Notes under the pieces: model-generated
What the model was told of the DNA's origin: nothing
The model's input: only the letters and a program-made list of their open reading frames with translations
Database searches by the model: none
Source of the DNA: Orientallactaga sibirica
Taxonomy: Eukaryota; Chordata; Mammalia; Rodentia; Dipodidae
Assembly (NCBI GenBank): GCA_036365145.1
Contig: JAEOAD010000048.1
Span: forward strand, 14,737,501-14,801,500
Reading direction: 5' to 3'
Length of the DNA stretch: 64,000 nucleotides
In this document: positions 1-10,510 of the stretch, in pieces
Numbering within the stretch: position 1 is the stretch's first letter
Layout of the letters: each line of letters opens with the position of its first letter
Made by a program: the position numbers and the translations under genes

Positions 1-99
1 TAAAACACTGCACGTCACTGGTGTCTAAGGCTGAAACAAATAGAAGCTAATCTGCTGTGAAAAGTAACCATTATACTCTAACTGCTCTTACTTATTTGG

Positions 100-176
100 A
101 AGTACTGAGACTTTAACCCAGGGATTCACACAACAGGGAACTGTCATACCACTGAGCTCCATCCCCAAACCCTGAA
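100..176 (-). repeat. ID-like SINE, reverse
   Basis: The reverse complement reads as an ID element: GGGGATGGAGCTCAGTGGTA start and CTGGGTTAAAGTCTCAGTAC end, i.e. a tRNA-derived A-box/B-box unit. Divergent. Confidence 0.6.
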
Positions 177-310
177 ATACTTTTTGATAAAACTTTCCTG
201 GGTAAATGTTAACATTTAAATATAAAAAAATTCATATTTTGTAATTTTTAAGGGAATATAATTTTATATACTTGTAAACCAACTGTGTATGAATCAAGAA
301 TAAAAGCAAG

Positions 311-470
311 GGCCGGGCGTGGTGGCGCACACCTTTAATCCCAGCCCTCGGGAGGAAGAGGTAGGAGGATCGCCATGAGTTCAAAGCTACCCTGAGACTA
401 CATAGTGAATTCCAGGTCAGCCTGGGCTAGATCAAGACCCTACTTTGAAAAAACAAAAACAAAAAAGAAA
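311..470 (+). repeat. B1-like SINE
   Basis: 7SL-derived SINE: GGCCGGGCGTGGTGGCGCAC head, TTTAATCCCAGC, AATTCCAGGTCAGCCTGGGC, A-rich tail. The L1 3' end begins immediately after its tail. Confidence 0.93.
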
Positions 471-1868
471 GGATTATACTTAGTGAGGTAGCCAAGGCTC
501 AAAAAGGCAACTGTCACATGTTCTCTCTCATATGTGGATCCTAGCTAAAAATGATTGGACTTCTATGTGAGTTGGAATAAACTCAGTAGCAGAGGCCAGT
601 AGCTAGAAAGGGGATATAAAGAGAATAGAAGGTGGGGGGTGGGGATTTAAAGGATGGTATTGTATGTATGTAAGTAGAAGAACAGATTACTGGGGGTAAA
701 AGGCCTAAGTGAGGTCAGGGGAAGAGACTGAGTAAAGGAAGGGTTGGGGGGAGGACTAATCAAAATCTAAGAGGGTATGAATAAGTCATATGGAAACCTA
801 CTTTTGTGGACAATGGCATACCCAGAAGCCGTAGATTGTTACTAGAAAAATTTTCAGTGACAGGAATGGGATACATTCCAGTGATGTTGGCCAGGGAGGG
901 CCCTGATGCGCCCAAAACATTACAGGCCATTGCCAAAGCTCTTGGTTTCCCACCAAGAATAGATGGTAAGGCCCTACTGCTGAAGACTCCACATGCTTGG
1001 GCTACAAAGTCACTGAGAAATCCTGCTGGAGCCAAGTTGAAAATCTCCTCCATGTGGACCAGCTGACAGAAAGCTGGAAAAAGCTACACTGCATATAGTT
1101 CCATGGGAGAAAGAGAAATCACCAGTGGAGATAAACAACACTGGACATTGCAAGCCTTAAATTTGGCCAGCCAGGCCAAATGAGCCAACAGGTGCAATAA
1201 TGACATGTCTGTCATGGGGGAAACCAACTGCTCTCTAATTGGGCTGGAGGCATGCTCCATGGGCGGGAATACATGCCCGATAGTGAAAACCTATGACGGG
1301 GAAGACATGAGCCCTAAGGGTATAACGTCTGCTGGTGTCTGGTTAAATGTATATATTAAGCTCACCAAACTGCTCACTAAGCACTTCAAATAAGTGTCCA
1401 TACCCATCTATTAATGCTGCTCTCACTTTTGGTTAGAGAAGCTTCTCTTTTCAGATGGCGGTGACCTTGGGATGACTCAGAAGGCACCATAGTGCTGAGA
1501 AGAATAGATAAGAGTGCTCAGCACTGAAACATCTCTATCACACTTTCCAAGGATCAGAGTCCACTTTGGAAGAGGTGGCAGAAAGAATGTAAGAGCCAAA
1601 GGAAGGGTAGGACTCCTTACAATTCAGTCTTCCTGACACAACATTGCCTGGATATCCATGACCTCACAGTGCCTGACACTACCTACACAAGACCATCATA
1701 ATAGGAAGAAAAGATGATGACATCAAAATAAGAGAGAGACTGATTGAGAAGGGGGAAGGGATATGATGGGGAGTGGAGTTGCAAAGGGGAAAAGTGGGGA
1801 AAAATTATCATGGTTTATTGTCTATAATTATGGAAGTTGTCAATAAAAATAAATTAAATAAATAGATT
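465..1868 (+). mobile_element. LINE-1 3' end, copy A (5'-truncated)
   Basis: About 1.4 kb opening with GGATTATACTTAGTGAGGTA and CATGTTCTCTCTCATATGTG. Rodent L1 3' untranslated regions have the same layout (GTGAGGTAACCCA..., then a gridded 'ATGTTCTC...ATATGTGG' block). It ends in a CAATAAAAATAAATTAAATA poly(A)-signal-like tail. Co-linear with the copy at 3213-4605 over nearly its whole length. No ORF2 is present, so it is a dead 3' fragment. Confidence 0.75.
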
Positions 1869-1913
1869 AAAAGCAAAAGAGTTCATTATAAAAACAACAA
1901 AATAATAAATGTG

Positions 1914-2049
1914 CGATAGGTGTAGTGGCTGCTGACTGCAATCTAGTACTTGAGAGGCAGAGACAGAAGGACTGTGCTAGGTTTCAGGCTGGCTTGCTTT
2001 TCACAGAGAATTCCAGGCCAGTCAGGGATATATAACCTTTCTCAAAAAC
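1914..2049 (+). repeat. Old B1-like SINE
   Basis: GTGTAGTGGCTGCTGACTGC...GAATTCCAGGCCAGTCAGGG, strongly diverged B1 layout. Confidence 0.6.
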
Positions 2050-2344
2050 TATCCATCAAACAGGCAGTAAAAATACAGTAATGGCTTGGGACAAAATCTC
2101 TAGTAAGCAACATATAAAAGTAATGAATCTCTCTCAACTGGGCAGAAATGAAGATATTGCACTCGAGAAAAAAAATCTCAAGATGATCCCAAAAGTGGCT
2201 CAAGTGATTTGGGTCCAGACAGTCAAGTGACACTGAAGACTTCTGGGACCAATAAATTGGTCAGTGGTAAAGCACCTGCTTGGTATATATGAAGTCTTGG
2301 CTTTACCTCCAATATCACCACTGCTAATAAAAAAAGAAAAGACA

Positions 2345-2500
2345 AGCCAGATATGGTGGCACACACCGCTACACTCAGCACTTGGGAGACTGAAGTAGAA
2401 GGCTCTACATGAGTTCAAGGCAAGCCTGGGCTACAGAGTGAATTCCAGGTCAGGTCAGCCTGGCTAGAATGAGTGTCTGTCTTGAAAAAAAAGGAAAGGA
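2345..2500 (+). repeat. B1-like SINE
   Basis: ATATGGTGGCACACACCG head, GTGAATTCCAGGTCAGGTCA body with a small GGTCA duplication, A-rich tail. Confidence 0.85.
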
Positions 2501-2503
2501 AAG

Positions 2504-2574
2504 GATTCCAGTGAGTTGTTGGCTAAGAAGGTCCCTGTAGCCTCCAAAACATTAAAGGCTATTGCCAAGGCCCT
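2504..2574 (+). mobile_element. Short L1 3'-end fragment
   Basis: 71 bp matching 3620-3690 of L1 copy B (shared CCTCCAAAACATTAAAGGCT). It sits between a B1 and a B2 fragment with no further L1 sequence. Confidence 0.75.
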
Positions 2575-2578
2575 GTAA

Positions 2579-2613
2579 GTGCCTTATCCACTGAGCCATC
2601 TCTGCAGTCCCCC
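2579..2613 (-). repeat. B2-like SINE fragment
   Basis: Only the 5' head of a reverse B2-like element (CACTGAGCCATCTCTGCAGT) remains, cut off by the TTCC microsatellite. Confidence 0.7.
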
Positions 2614-2617
2614 ATGG

Positions 2618-2692
2618 TCTTCCTTCCTTCCTTCCTTCCTTCCTTCCTTCCTTCCTTCCTTCCTTCCTTCCTTCCTTCCTTCCTTCCTTCCT
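2618..2692. repeat. (TTCC)n microsatellite
   Basis: About 18 perfect tetranucleotide units between two reverse B2-like pieces. It explains the GRKE-repeat frames on the minus strand, which are not genes. Confidence 0.97.
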
Positions 2693-2921
2693 AATTTGAG
2701 AGAGACAGAGAAGGAGAGGGAGAGAGAGAGAGAATGAGCACACCAGGGCTTCTCAGCTGCTGTGAACAAACTCCAGACGCACACGCCCCCTTGTATGCAT
2801 GTGCGACATTTTGCACTTGTGTCACCTTTGCATCTGGCTAAACATGGGACCTGGAGGTGTGAACAGGCGTTCTTAGGCTTTGAAGGCAGGAGCCTTAACC
2901 ACTAAGCCATCTCTCCAGCCT
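2693..2921 (-). repeat. B2-like SINE, long variant
   Basis: Reverse B2-like element of the long form, with the extra segment at 2800-2835 (TGCGACATTTTGCACTTGTG) absent from standard copies; ends CTAAGCCATCTCTCCAGCC. Confidence 0.88.
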
Positions 2922-2962
2922 GTCTTCTTTCTTTTTTAAAAAAATATATTTTATTTATTTGA

Positions 2963-3108
2963 AGCCAGGCGTGGTGGTGCACGCCTTTAATCCCAGCACT
3001 CGGGAGGCAGAGGTAGGAGGATCGCTATGAGTTCAAGGCCACCCTGAGACTACATAGTGAATTCCAGGTCAGCCTGGGCTAGAGTGAGACCCTACCTCAA
3101 AAAAAAAA

Positions 3109-3163
<55 letters not shown>

Positions 3164-3173
3164 AAATAAATAA
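2963..3173 (+). repeat. B1-like SINE with (AAAT)n tail
   Basis: Near-consensus B1-like element followed by a long AAAT-repeat tail. A perfect 22-bp target-site duplication flanks it (2941-2962 and 3174-3195), so it is a recent insertion into the 3' tail of a reverse B2-like fragment. Confidence 0.97.
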
Positions 3174-3212
3174 AAAATATATTTTATTTATTTGAGAGAG
3201 ACAGAGGCAGAT

Positions 3213-4605
3213 AAAGAAAGGATTATACTAAGTGAGGTAACCCAGGCTCAGAAAGCCAAATATAACATGTTCTCTCGCATATATGGATCCTAGCTACAAA
3301 TGTGTAGACTTGTGTGTGAACTGGAACCAAAAATTGGCACCAGAAACCAGTAAACTGGTAAAAGGCTATAAGGGAGGGAGGGGAGGGAAGGACTTAAGTG
3401 TATGGTATTGCACATATGTAAGTAGAAGAACAGATTACAGGGAGGGGAATGGCCTAAGTGAGGCCATGGGAAGAGAATGCATAAAAGAAGGGCAGGGGGA
3501 GGGTCAATCTAAATTCAAGATAGTGTGCACAAGACTTACGTAAACCTACTTTTTTGAATAATGGCACATCTAGAAGCTGTAGACTGTCACTAGAAAATTT
3601 TCAGTGCCTGGGATGGGATACCTTCCAGTGAGTTTTTGGCCAAGGAGGTCCTGGAAGCCTCCAAAACATTAAAGGCTATTGCCAAAGCCCTTGGTTTCCC
3701 TTGAGAAACAGATAGTAAGACCCTATTGCTGAAGACATCTCTTGCCTGAGAGGCAAGGTCACTGAGAAAGCAAGCTGGTGCTGAGCAGAAAACCTTCTCC
3801 CTGTAGACCAGCCAACAGAAAGCTGGAAAAAGCTGCACTGCATGCAGCCGTATGGGACACAGAAGTCATCAGCAGTGAAAACAGTGGACGCTGAATATTC
3901 AAGTTTGGCCATACAAGCCCTATGACTGAACAGGTGCAATAGTGCCATGTCTGCTCTTGGGGAAACCAACTGCTCCCTAATTGGACTGAAGGCCCTCTCT
4001 ATGGGAGAGAATATATGCCTGGTACTGAAAAAACTAATCAAAAATCTATGGCAGGGGAGGTCATGAGCATTAGGGGTATAAAGCCTGCTTTTGTCTGGCT
4101 AAATGTATATATTATTCCCACCAAGCTGCCTTGAAAGCACTACACTTAATGTTCATATTCACATATTAATGTTACTCTCACTTCTGGTTAGAGAAGCTTC
4201 TCTTTTCAGATGGCAATGACCACTGGGATGACCCAAAAGGCAACATAGTGCTGAAAAGAAGGGTCGGAGGAGTATCCAGCACTGAAACATCTCTGTTACA
4301 CCCTCCAAGGCTTAGGGTCCATTGTGGAAGAGGGGGTGGAAAGAATGTAAGAGCCAAAGGAAGGGTATGACTTCTTACAATGCAACTGCCCAGACAGAAA
4401 TTGCCCTCAATATCCATGACCTCGCAGTGCCTAGCAATATCTTCACAAGACCCTCATAATAGGAGAAAAAGATGATGATATCAAATTAAAAGAGAGACTA
4501 ATAGAGAGAGGGAGGGGATATGATGGAGATTGGAGTTCTGAAGGGGAATGGGAGGGAAATATCATGGTTTAATGTCTGTAAGTATAGAAGTGTCAATAAA
4601 AAAGG
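3213..4605 (+). mobile_element. LINE-1 3' end, copy B (5'-truncated)
   Basis: Second copy of the element at 465-1868, opening GGATTATACTAAGTGAGGTA and ending TGTCAATAAAAAAGG. Both copies share blocks such as GATGACC/GATGACT..AAGGCA and GAGAAGCTTCTCTTTTCAGA. No coding potential for L1 proteins remains. Confidence 0.75.
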
Positions 4606-4678
4606 AAAGGAAAGGGGAAAAAAGAACAAGGTACAAGGAATGAGGAACTAGGAAAGGAGAAAGAAAAGAGCAGTTTAC

Positions 4679-5197
4679 GGGTGCAGGAGACGGCTCAGTT
4701 AGTAAAGTGTTGGCCATGCAAACATGAGGACCTGAATTAAGATCTTCAGCATCTATTTAAAAAAAGGGGGTTGGAGAGATGACTTAGTGGTTAAGGTGCA
4801 TGACTGCGAAGCCTAAGGACCCTGGTTCGATTCTTCAGGTCCCACATAAGCCAAATGCAAATGGTGGTACATGCGTGTGGAGTTCTTTTGCAGTGGCTAG
4901 AGGCCCTGGCATGCCCATTCTCTTTTTTTCCTCTCTGTCTTTATTAAATAAATAGATAAAATCTTTAAAAAAAAAAAAAAAGCCACATTTGGAAGTATGC
5001 AGCTGTAATTCCACCACTTGGGAGGGGAAAACAAGAGGTTCCCTGGAGCTCACTCACTAGCTAATCTAGCTAAATTAGTGGTTTCTGGGTTCAGTGAGAG
5101 ACCTTGTTTCAAAAAATAAGGTAAAGAGCAACTGTGGGAGATACCCAACATAGACCTATGACCACCTCATGTGTGTATATACACACACACACAAAAG
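4679..5197 (+). repeat. B4-like composite SINE, split
   Basis: Old tRNA/B1 composite: head 4679-4757 (GACGGCTCAGTTAGTAAAGT), tail part 4981-5197 with GTTCAGTGAGAGACCTTGTT and a CA-rich end. It is interrupted by the B2-like insertion at 4766-4980. Confidence 0.75.
4766..4980 (+). repeat. B2-like SINE nested in B4-like SINE
   Basis: GGTTGGAGAGATGACTTAGTGG head with A box, CTGGTTCGATTCTTCAGG B box, TCTC-rich 3' part, AATAAATAGATAAA and poly(A). Confidence 0.93.
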
Positions 5198-5247
5198 CTT
5201 AACCAAAACAGTTTAGTAAATGTAGTAATAATGAAAAGACAGTGCTT

Positions 5248-5356
5248 CTTTTTTTTTGAGCCAGCCTCACTCTGTAGTCCAGGCTGGCCTCAAAAATCAC
5301 AGCAATCCTCCTGCCTCAGCCTCTAGGATTACAGGTGTGGGAAACCACTCCTAGTG
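5248..5356 (-). repeat. Old B1-like SINE
   Basis: Reverse B1: GTAGTCCAGGCTGGCCTCAA and AATCCTCCTGCCTCAGCC, diverged and shortened. Confidence 0.8.
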
Positions 5357-5510
5357 AAGAAAAGAAAAACAAAGGGGAGGGGTCCTTATAGCAAACACAG
5401 TCTTGTTTTCTGTTAGAATGAATTCTAGTGGTTTTATGCACTTCAACTCATTTTAGCCCTCTTGCCAATTTCCATTTTCTAAATTAGTATATTTCCTACA
5501 ATGTGGTTTT

Positions 5511-5704
5511 AAAAAATACTTTATTTGAAAAGAGAGAGAAAATAGGAGAATGAGAATGGGTAAGTGTCTCTTGCCACTTCAAACTAACTCTAGATGCATG
5601 GCACTACTTTCTTCATCTGGCTTTACGTGGGTATTGGGGAATCGAATCTGGGCCAGCAGGCTTTGTAGCAAGGGTTTTTAACCACAGAGCCAGCTCCCCA
5701 GTCC
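5511..5704 (-). repeat. B2-like SINE
   Basis: Reverse, old: CTCTAGATGCATGGCACTAC, GGGGAATCGAATCTGGGCC, GAGCCAGCTCCCCAGTCC. Confidence 0.85.
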
Positions 5705-7254
5705 ATAATGTATTTTGTTCATGCTAACACAATAATTACATACTAAAAGAAAACAGCAGCTGTCCACACATATATGGTATGTTTAGGGAAGTTGCCATAG
5801 TTTTAATAGTGGCAAAAGAATGATTCTGAGAAAATATAAACATTAAGGTATCAGTCATTCAACATGGAAACAAAATAATTACAGTTTTAAAACCTGTAAA
5901 AATGCTATGGAGCAGGAGTTCTCAAGAGAGAACGTTTAGTAGTGTATGTAGATGCTGTGGTTATCAGAGCTGAGGTACAGGGATGTGTTCAACCATCTGC
6001 AAAGCTCAGGACAGCCTCCACAAGTCCTTAGGTAGCCCCAATGTCAACAGTGTTGAGGTTAGATTCAGCTATAAATTAAAACCAACAGTCACTTCACAGG
6101 TGTTACTACTAAAATAAACTTCAACAAACAACCAAATTCATCTACAGGAAAAGTTAGACCACATCCTCTCCAACAAAATTATGCAGATGACATGGCAAAA
6201 GTTTAAAAAAAAAAAAAAAGACCACATTAGGTGACTGGAACTCTAATGTGAAACAACCTTGTAACCACAACTTTTCTCTTTCAACTGTCAAGTCAGAAGG
6301 CACATACTTTAATAAAGTATTTAACACTATATTACTCTAATACAATCTGAAAGATACAATGCAGACTCATTTTCCCCTGAGCTTTAAGTTAGGCATCCAA
6401 GGAAACCTATTAGATTAGAAGCCATACTAAACAACATGATGGTGCTTTCTTGGCCCCCAACCATCAAATAAGAACATCTCTAAATGTGTAAATGCAGACC
6501 CATCTCCAAAAGATTTACGCTTTCTCTGAAACCACTCACTCTTTAAATAAGCATTATTAGACTATAATTAAAATATTTGGGTTCTCTGAACTATTTAAAT
6601 TACAAAATGATTATTTAATAGAATATTAGAAAGAGGTTAAAAAAAGAAAATACTTCATTTTTTAAAGTAAAATTATTTGCAAATCTACTTGACATTTACC
6701 AAACAAAAGCATACATATGTTTAGGGAAGTACTCATATAAATGATCATGTAGTCACACTGGACTGTAAGAGAATCAAATTATGTTTATACAGTATAAAAA
6801 TGGAAAATGTTTATAGTCAAAAAAGATACAATGTGGTATAAAATGTTTGTAAAACAAAACAATGCAAAAGGAATCAAGAGCAAAGCAACAGAGTGCAGGA
6901 GTCACAGTGGAGAGTCGCGGCATCTGTGCTTGGGTTATAAGGAGCAACACTGCTTCTCTTTGAACATATAAGTGTTCCTCTTATTCAGAAAGCATTACAC
7001 TTCAAAGAAAATGATTTTAACATCTTCCTGTTCTTTCCCACATCAGGTATCTATGTCTGTCACAATCCATCTGAACCTTGGTAAATACATTATTTACTAA
7101 CTTGTTGCTGGATCAACTTCATTTCTTTGAGATATTTCTTTGAAAAAATGCAATAGGGTCCTTAAACTGAATGACAAGAATAAATTTATAGGTATTTTAC
7201 AACACAAAACTACTCTTTAATAGCACAAACCCGTCTGTCACAGTGTTTCCTTAC
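5705..7254. other. PAN3 intron, no feature recognised
   Basis: AT-rich unique sequence downstream (in gene direction) of the last visible exon. No exon, SINE or L1 was recognised. Only short A-runs (e.g. 6207-6220) stand out. Confidence 0.6.
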
Positions 7255-7356
7255 CCCACTTTCTCTTGGTGAAGTAGGCATCGGCATTTGGGTCACTGAA
7301 GTGTCTGCTCATCATCGTCTCCCCTCCAGCGTGGAAATCGTATGCAAACACCAGCG
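7255..7356 (-). CDS. PAN3: PAN3 exon, pseudokinase hinge region
   Basis: 102 nt, phase 1 to phase 1, 33 full codons beginning LVFAYDFHAGGETMMSRHFS and ending ADAYFTKRKW. The first two bases complete a Ser codon (T|CG) with the previous exon. Acceptor is TAAG (AAG rather than CAG) at 7357; donor GTAAGG from 7254. LVFAYDFHAGGETM fits the hinge of a kinase-like fold. It is the last PAN3 exon in the window: the next residues (QHDGPLP in PAN3 as I remember it) were looked for on the minus strand below 7255 and not found, so the following intron is at least 7.25 kb. Confidence 0.95.
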
Positions 7357-7443
7357 CTTAAACAAGCAGAAGCACTCATTACCATACCTGGCCTCAATAC
7401 TTAAGCTTGCCAGCAGCAGGATAATACATTCCAAGTTACTCAC

Positions 7444-7560
7444 AGGGCTCAGCAAATGCTTTAGTGGTAAATACTTCACGCAGGGTTACTATGTTTGAGT
7501 GCTGAATTTTTTTCCACATATCAACCAATACCATGCACTTTGTGTTAACAAGACGAAAAC
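7444..7560 (-). CDS. PAN3: PAN3 exon, pseudokinase N-lobe
   Basis: 117 nt, phase 1 to phase 1, 38 full codons: FRLVNTKCMVLVDMWKKIQH then SNIVTLREVFTTKAFAEP. Acceptor TTTTTTCAG at 7569-7561; donor GTGAGT from 7443. The helix VLVDMWKKIQHSNIVTLREVF corresponds to kinase helix C and the following strand, where HSNIV resembles the HPNIV of true kinases. Separated from the next exon by an 87-nt intron. No disabling change is seen. Confidence 0.96.
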
Positions 7561-7781
7561 CTGAAAAAAGAAAATTTTCTATTACAATAAACTGGAACTG
7601 TTATCTCCCTGGTAGTACAAGAGATGTATGAAGAAAAAGGCACATTGTTTATAAAGTTCTAATTTCCAAATGCAAAAAGTGCATTTTTTTCCCTTTAAAC
7701 TAACATGGTAAGTCAACAAAGTTTGAGAAATTTCAGCCTTAAAAAAGCACATTTTTAAAGTGGGAAATCTCTCATCCTTAC

Positions 7782-7943
7782 TGTGTATTCTCCGAAGGCA
7801 ATATGGCAGCTCATCCTTGCTGTTCACAGCTTTGTAACAAGATGTGATATATCCAAAGTTACTTGATTTCTGTATCCGGTTGGGGGGTGGCAGTGGTTCT
7901 AGAGGGAATAGGCTATGGTAGCTGTCAACTTCCGTGGGGACTG
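7782..7943 (-). CDS. PAN3: PAN3 exon, start of pseudokinase N-lobe
   Basis: 162 nt, phase 1 to phase 1, 53 full codons. The protein reads VPTEVDSYHSLFPLEPLPPP, then NRIQKSSNFGYITSCYKAVN and SKDELPYCLRRIH. This covers the entry to the pseudokinase: a glycine-loop-like SSNFGYITSCYKA and the strand DELPYCLRRI that occupies the place of kinase strand beta-3. The acceptor is a TAGCAG tandem (ag at 7945-7944 or 7942-7941); the first gives the expected Ala-Val-Pro. The donor is GTAAGG from 7781. The last exon base is A, so the codon shared with the next exon is A|GT (Ser). Confidence 0.95.
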
Positions 7944-8486
7944 CTAGAGTAAGTCATAGGAATATAATCTCAATTACACGCATTCACAAATCTTACAGTA
8001 ACAAAAAAATTTTCAAATCAATTATAATTCCTTTATATGTCATAATATATTAGTATTGTAAGATAGTGTTGGCATTTTAAAAAATTCTACAATGCAAACC
8101 ATATCTTCATACCCACAAAAGGCAAAGAACTCAAATTCATATACACAAACTATGCTCTGCCTCTTCTAGAACAACACAGGCTTGTTTCTCAGAAATAACT
8201 ACTAGCAATGACTTATTTCTTGATATAGTAAACATTTTTGATGCTGGTATGACTAAAAGTCAAGAGATTTTAAAAAATTATTTATTTGGGGGTTTGTGCA
8301 CATATTTCAGAGTCTCTTTATTTTGTACAAAATATACTTAGTCATGAATGTGTGTTCATGTATGTACATGTTTGCATGTGTACCTACGTGTGTGCTTATC
8401 AAAGGGATTAATGGTATCAAAACACCTAAAATCTAACCTCTGGCTCAGTAAGTACAACAAGGAAATTTTCTCTCAAAAGTGTTTCC
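7944..8486. other. PAN3 intron, no gene
   Basis: Unique AT-rich intron; 8343-8400 is a TGTG/CATG-rich simple stretch. Nothing else recognised. Confidence 0.6.
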
Positions 8487-8643
8487 AAGCCATGTGTGGT
8501 GGCACACGCCTTTAGTCTCAGCACTTGGGAAGCAGAGGTAGGAGGACTGCTGTGAGTTAAGGCCACCCCAAGACTACATAGTGAATCCCAGGTCAGCCTG
8601 GGCTAGAGCAAAACCTTACCTCGAAAAATGAAAAAAGGAAGAA
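8487..8643 (+). repeat. B1-like SINE
   Basis: CCATGTGTGGTGGCACACGC head, CAGGTCAGCCTGGGCTAGAG body, A-rich tail. Confidence 0.92.
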
Positions 8644-9047
8644 AACTTTATTTTCAAGCTTTTTCACAAGAAAGAATTAATGCTTAATGCAAGAAGTAAT
8701 TAATGTGAAATCTAAAACTGCATAGAACACTTACTACATATTAGTGAAACCAGATGAATGAAATTTGAGTTTATTACCCCAAGAAAATTAGAGAAAATGA
8801 ACTGTTACAATTTTATATAAAATGTAATACACTACAAAACAGACATTTCAAAAGCACAGCTCACTATGGCACTGACTCTGAAAACAGTAACATCCACAAG
8901 AACCACTTTCATTCTCTAGGTCTGGAGATGGGCCCAAGAATCTATCCTAAAGTATAATGAAAAGTGCCACGTCCAGGGTTGGCACTCCAAACTTCATGAT
9001 GGAGCCATTCCCAAGGATATTAGGAAGGATCTCAAAAAGAATCAGCA

Positions 9048-9243
9048 GGGCTGGAGAGATGGCTTAGCACTTAAGGCATTTGCCTGCAAAACTAAAGGAC
9101 CCAAGTTCAATCCCCCAGTACCCATGTACACCAGATGTACACGTAAGTCACATACTTCTGGAGTTTGTTTGCAGTGGCTGGAGGTCCTAGTGCACCCATT
9201 CCCTCTATCTGCACCCCCCCATAAATCTTTTCAAAATGAAAAA
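9048..9243 (+). repeat. B2-like SINE
   Basis: GGGCTGGAGAGATGGCTTAG head, GACCCAAGTTCAATCCCCC B box, TTTGCAGTGGCTGGAGGTCC. Confidence 0.93.
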
Positions 9244-9434
9244 CTAAGACTGTTCTCAATGAGCTACATAAAACAAGTGGAAACAATCAGTGGTTGGTGA
9301 AGGAATAATTAGAACCGACAAGTATACACTGTGCTGAGGAGGGTAAGTACTCCACAGAGAAGGGTCAGAGCGGCACTAAGGCTGAAAGAAATGGACTCAA
9401 ACTGGATCTTAAGGAAATGTTACTGGCTCTTGTT

Positions 9435-9560
9435 CACAAGCCTGTTGGCCCATGTTCAATTCCCCAGCACCCATGTAATGTATCTGTATCTGATGTGCAT
9501 TTGCAATGGAAAGAAACCCTGGCACACACACACGCAGAAGCGTGAGCACACAAACACATG
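9435..9560 (+). repeat. Degenerate tRNA-derived SINE
   Basis: GTTGGCCCATGTTCAATTCC B-box-like block and CA-rich tail; head not recognisable. Confidence 0.5.
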
Positions 9561-10005
9561 CCATTTAATATATATATTTCAATGACAGGCTGCATAAGAG
9601 ACACGGAGCATATAAAATTCACTTCAGGAAATCTATGCAGGTTTTCTCAATTTCAGGATTATTTACATCTTAGGCTAGACAATTCCTTGTTGTAAGAAAA
9701 TGTCCTGTGCTCTGGCCCATGTACTAAACAGTAGTACACAGCTTCTAGAGGTGACATCCAAAAAGATTTTAGACGTTGCCAAAAGTTTGCCAGGGGATAA
9801 AGCCATTACTGTGTGACTCCCACTGCTCTGACCTATGGGGAAAAGACGGCAGAGTCACTTGAGAAGTATTATCCTGATGCAAGTATTTAGAAACAGAAAA
9901 TAAAAGGAAAAAAAGACAGGAAGCCCAAAGAGTTAACATGAGACCTCAAGGTTAACGAAAAAGAGCATGAGAGCAAAAAAGGATCCGAGTTAAAGAAATG
10001 ACATT
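9561..10005. other. PAN3 intron, no feature recognised
   Basis: Unique sequence between SINEs; nothing recognised on either strand. Confidence 0.5.
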
Positions 10006-10335
10006 CTGAACCTCGCCAGCTTGGCATCAAGACCATGGTTTGGATCCCCACCACCCATGTAGTTGGCAGGAAGGCATGGTGACCACCTGTATTCCCAGTA
10101 CCAGGAGGCGACACAGGGAATCCCTAGGGCAAGCTGGAAGGCTGGCTAGACTAGCTGAAGTAGCAAGGCCTAGGCTCAACTGAAGATACCTCGCTTCAGT
10201 AAAATAAAAAGAGGAAAGTGACAGAGGAAGACAGCTGATGTCAACTTCTCTCCCTCACACACACATACACGTGCATATGAACCCACGCCCACATGCATCC
10301 CCATGCATACATACCACATACATACTCACACAAGA
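10006..10335 (+). repeat. B4-like composite SINE
   Basis: GGTTTGGATCCCCACCACCC, then a B1-derived half ending near AGTAAAATAAAAAGAGGAAA, then GATGTCAACTTCTC and a long CA/CATG-rich tail typical of B4-like elements. Confidence 0.7.
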
Positions 10336-10510
10336 ATATACACCATTGGCCACAGGTATACAAGACTAGATTATCATTACCTCTGGTTTGTTTACTTATG
10401 TTACTCACATCATTGGTCCGTGTCTAGGTACAGACTCATTTTATTTAGTCAGTTCTTAGTAATTCAACATTCCTGTGCAGATCTGATACCCAAAACCAAA
10501 AGCTTAGACC

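Noticed and set aside
2552..2784. Frames rich in GRKE repeats on the minus strand
   Set aside because: Pure translation of the (TTCC)n microsatellite plus flanking SINE.
7301..7498. Plus-strand frame over two PAN3 exons
   Set aside because: Shadow frame; crosses a genuine intron of the minus-strand gene.
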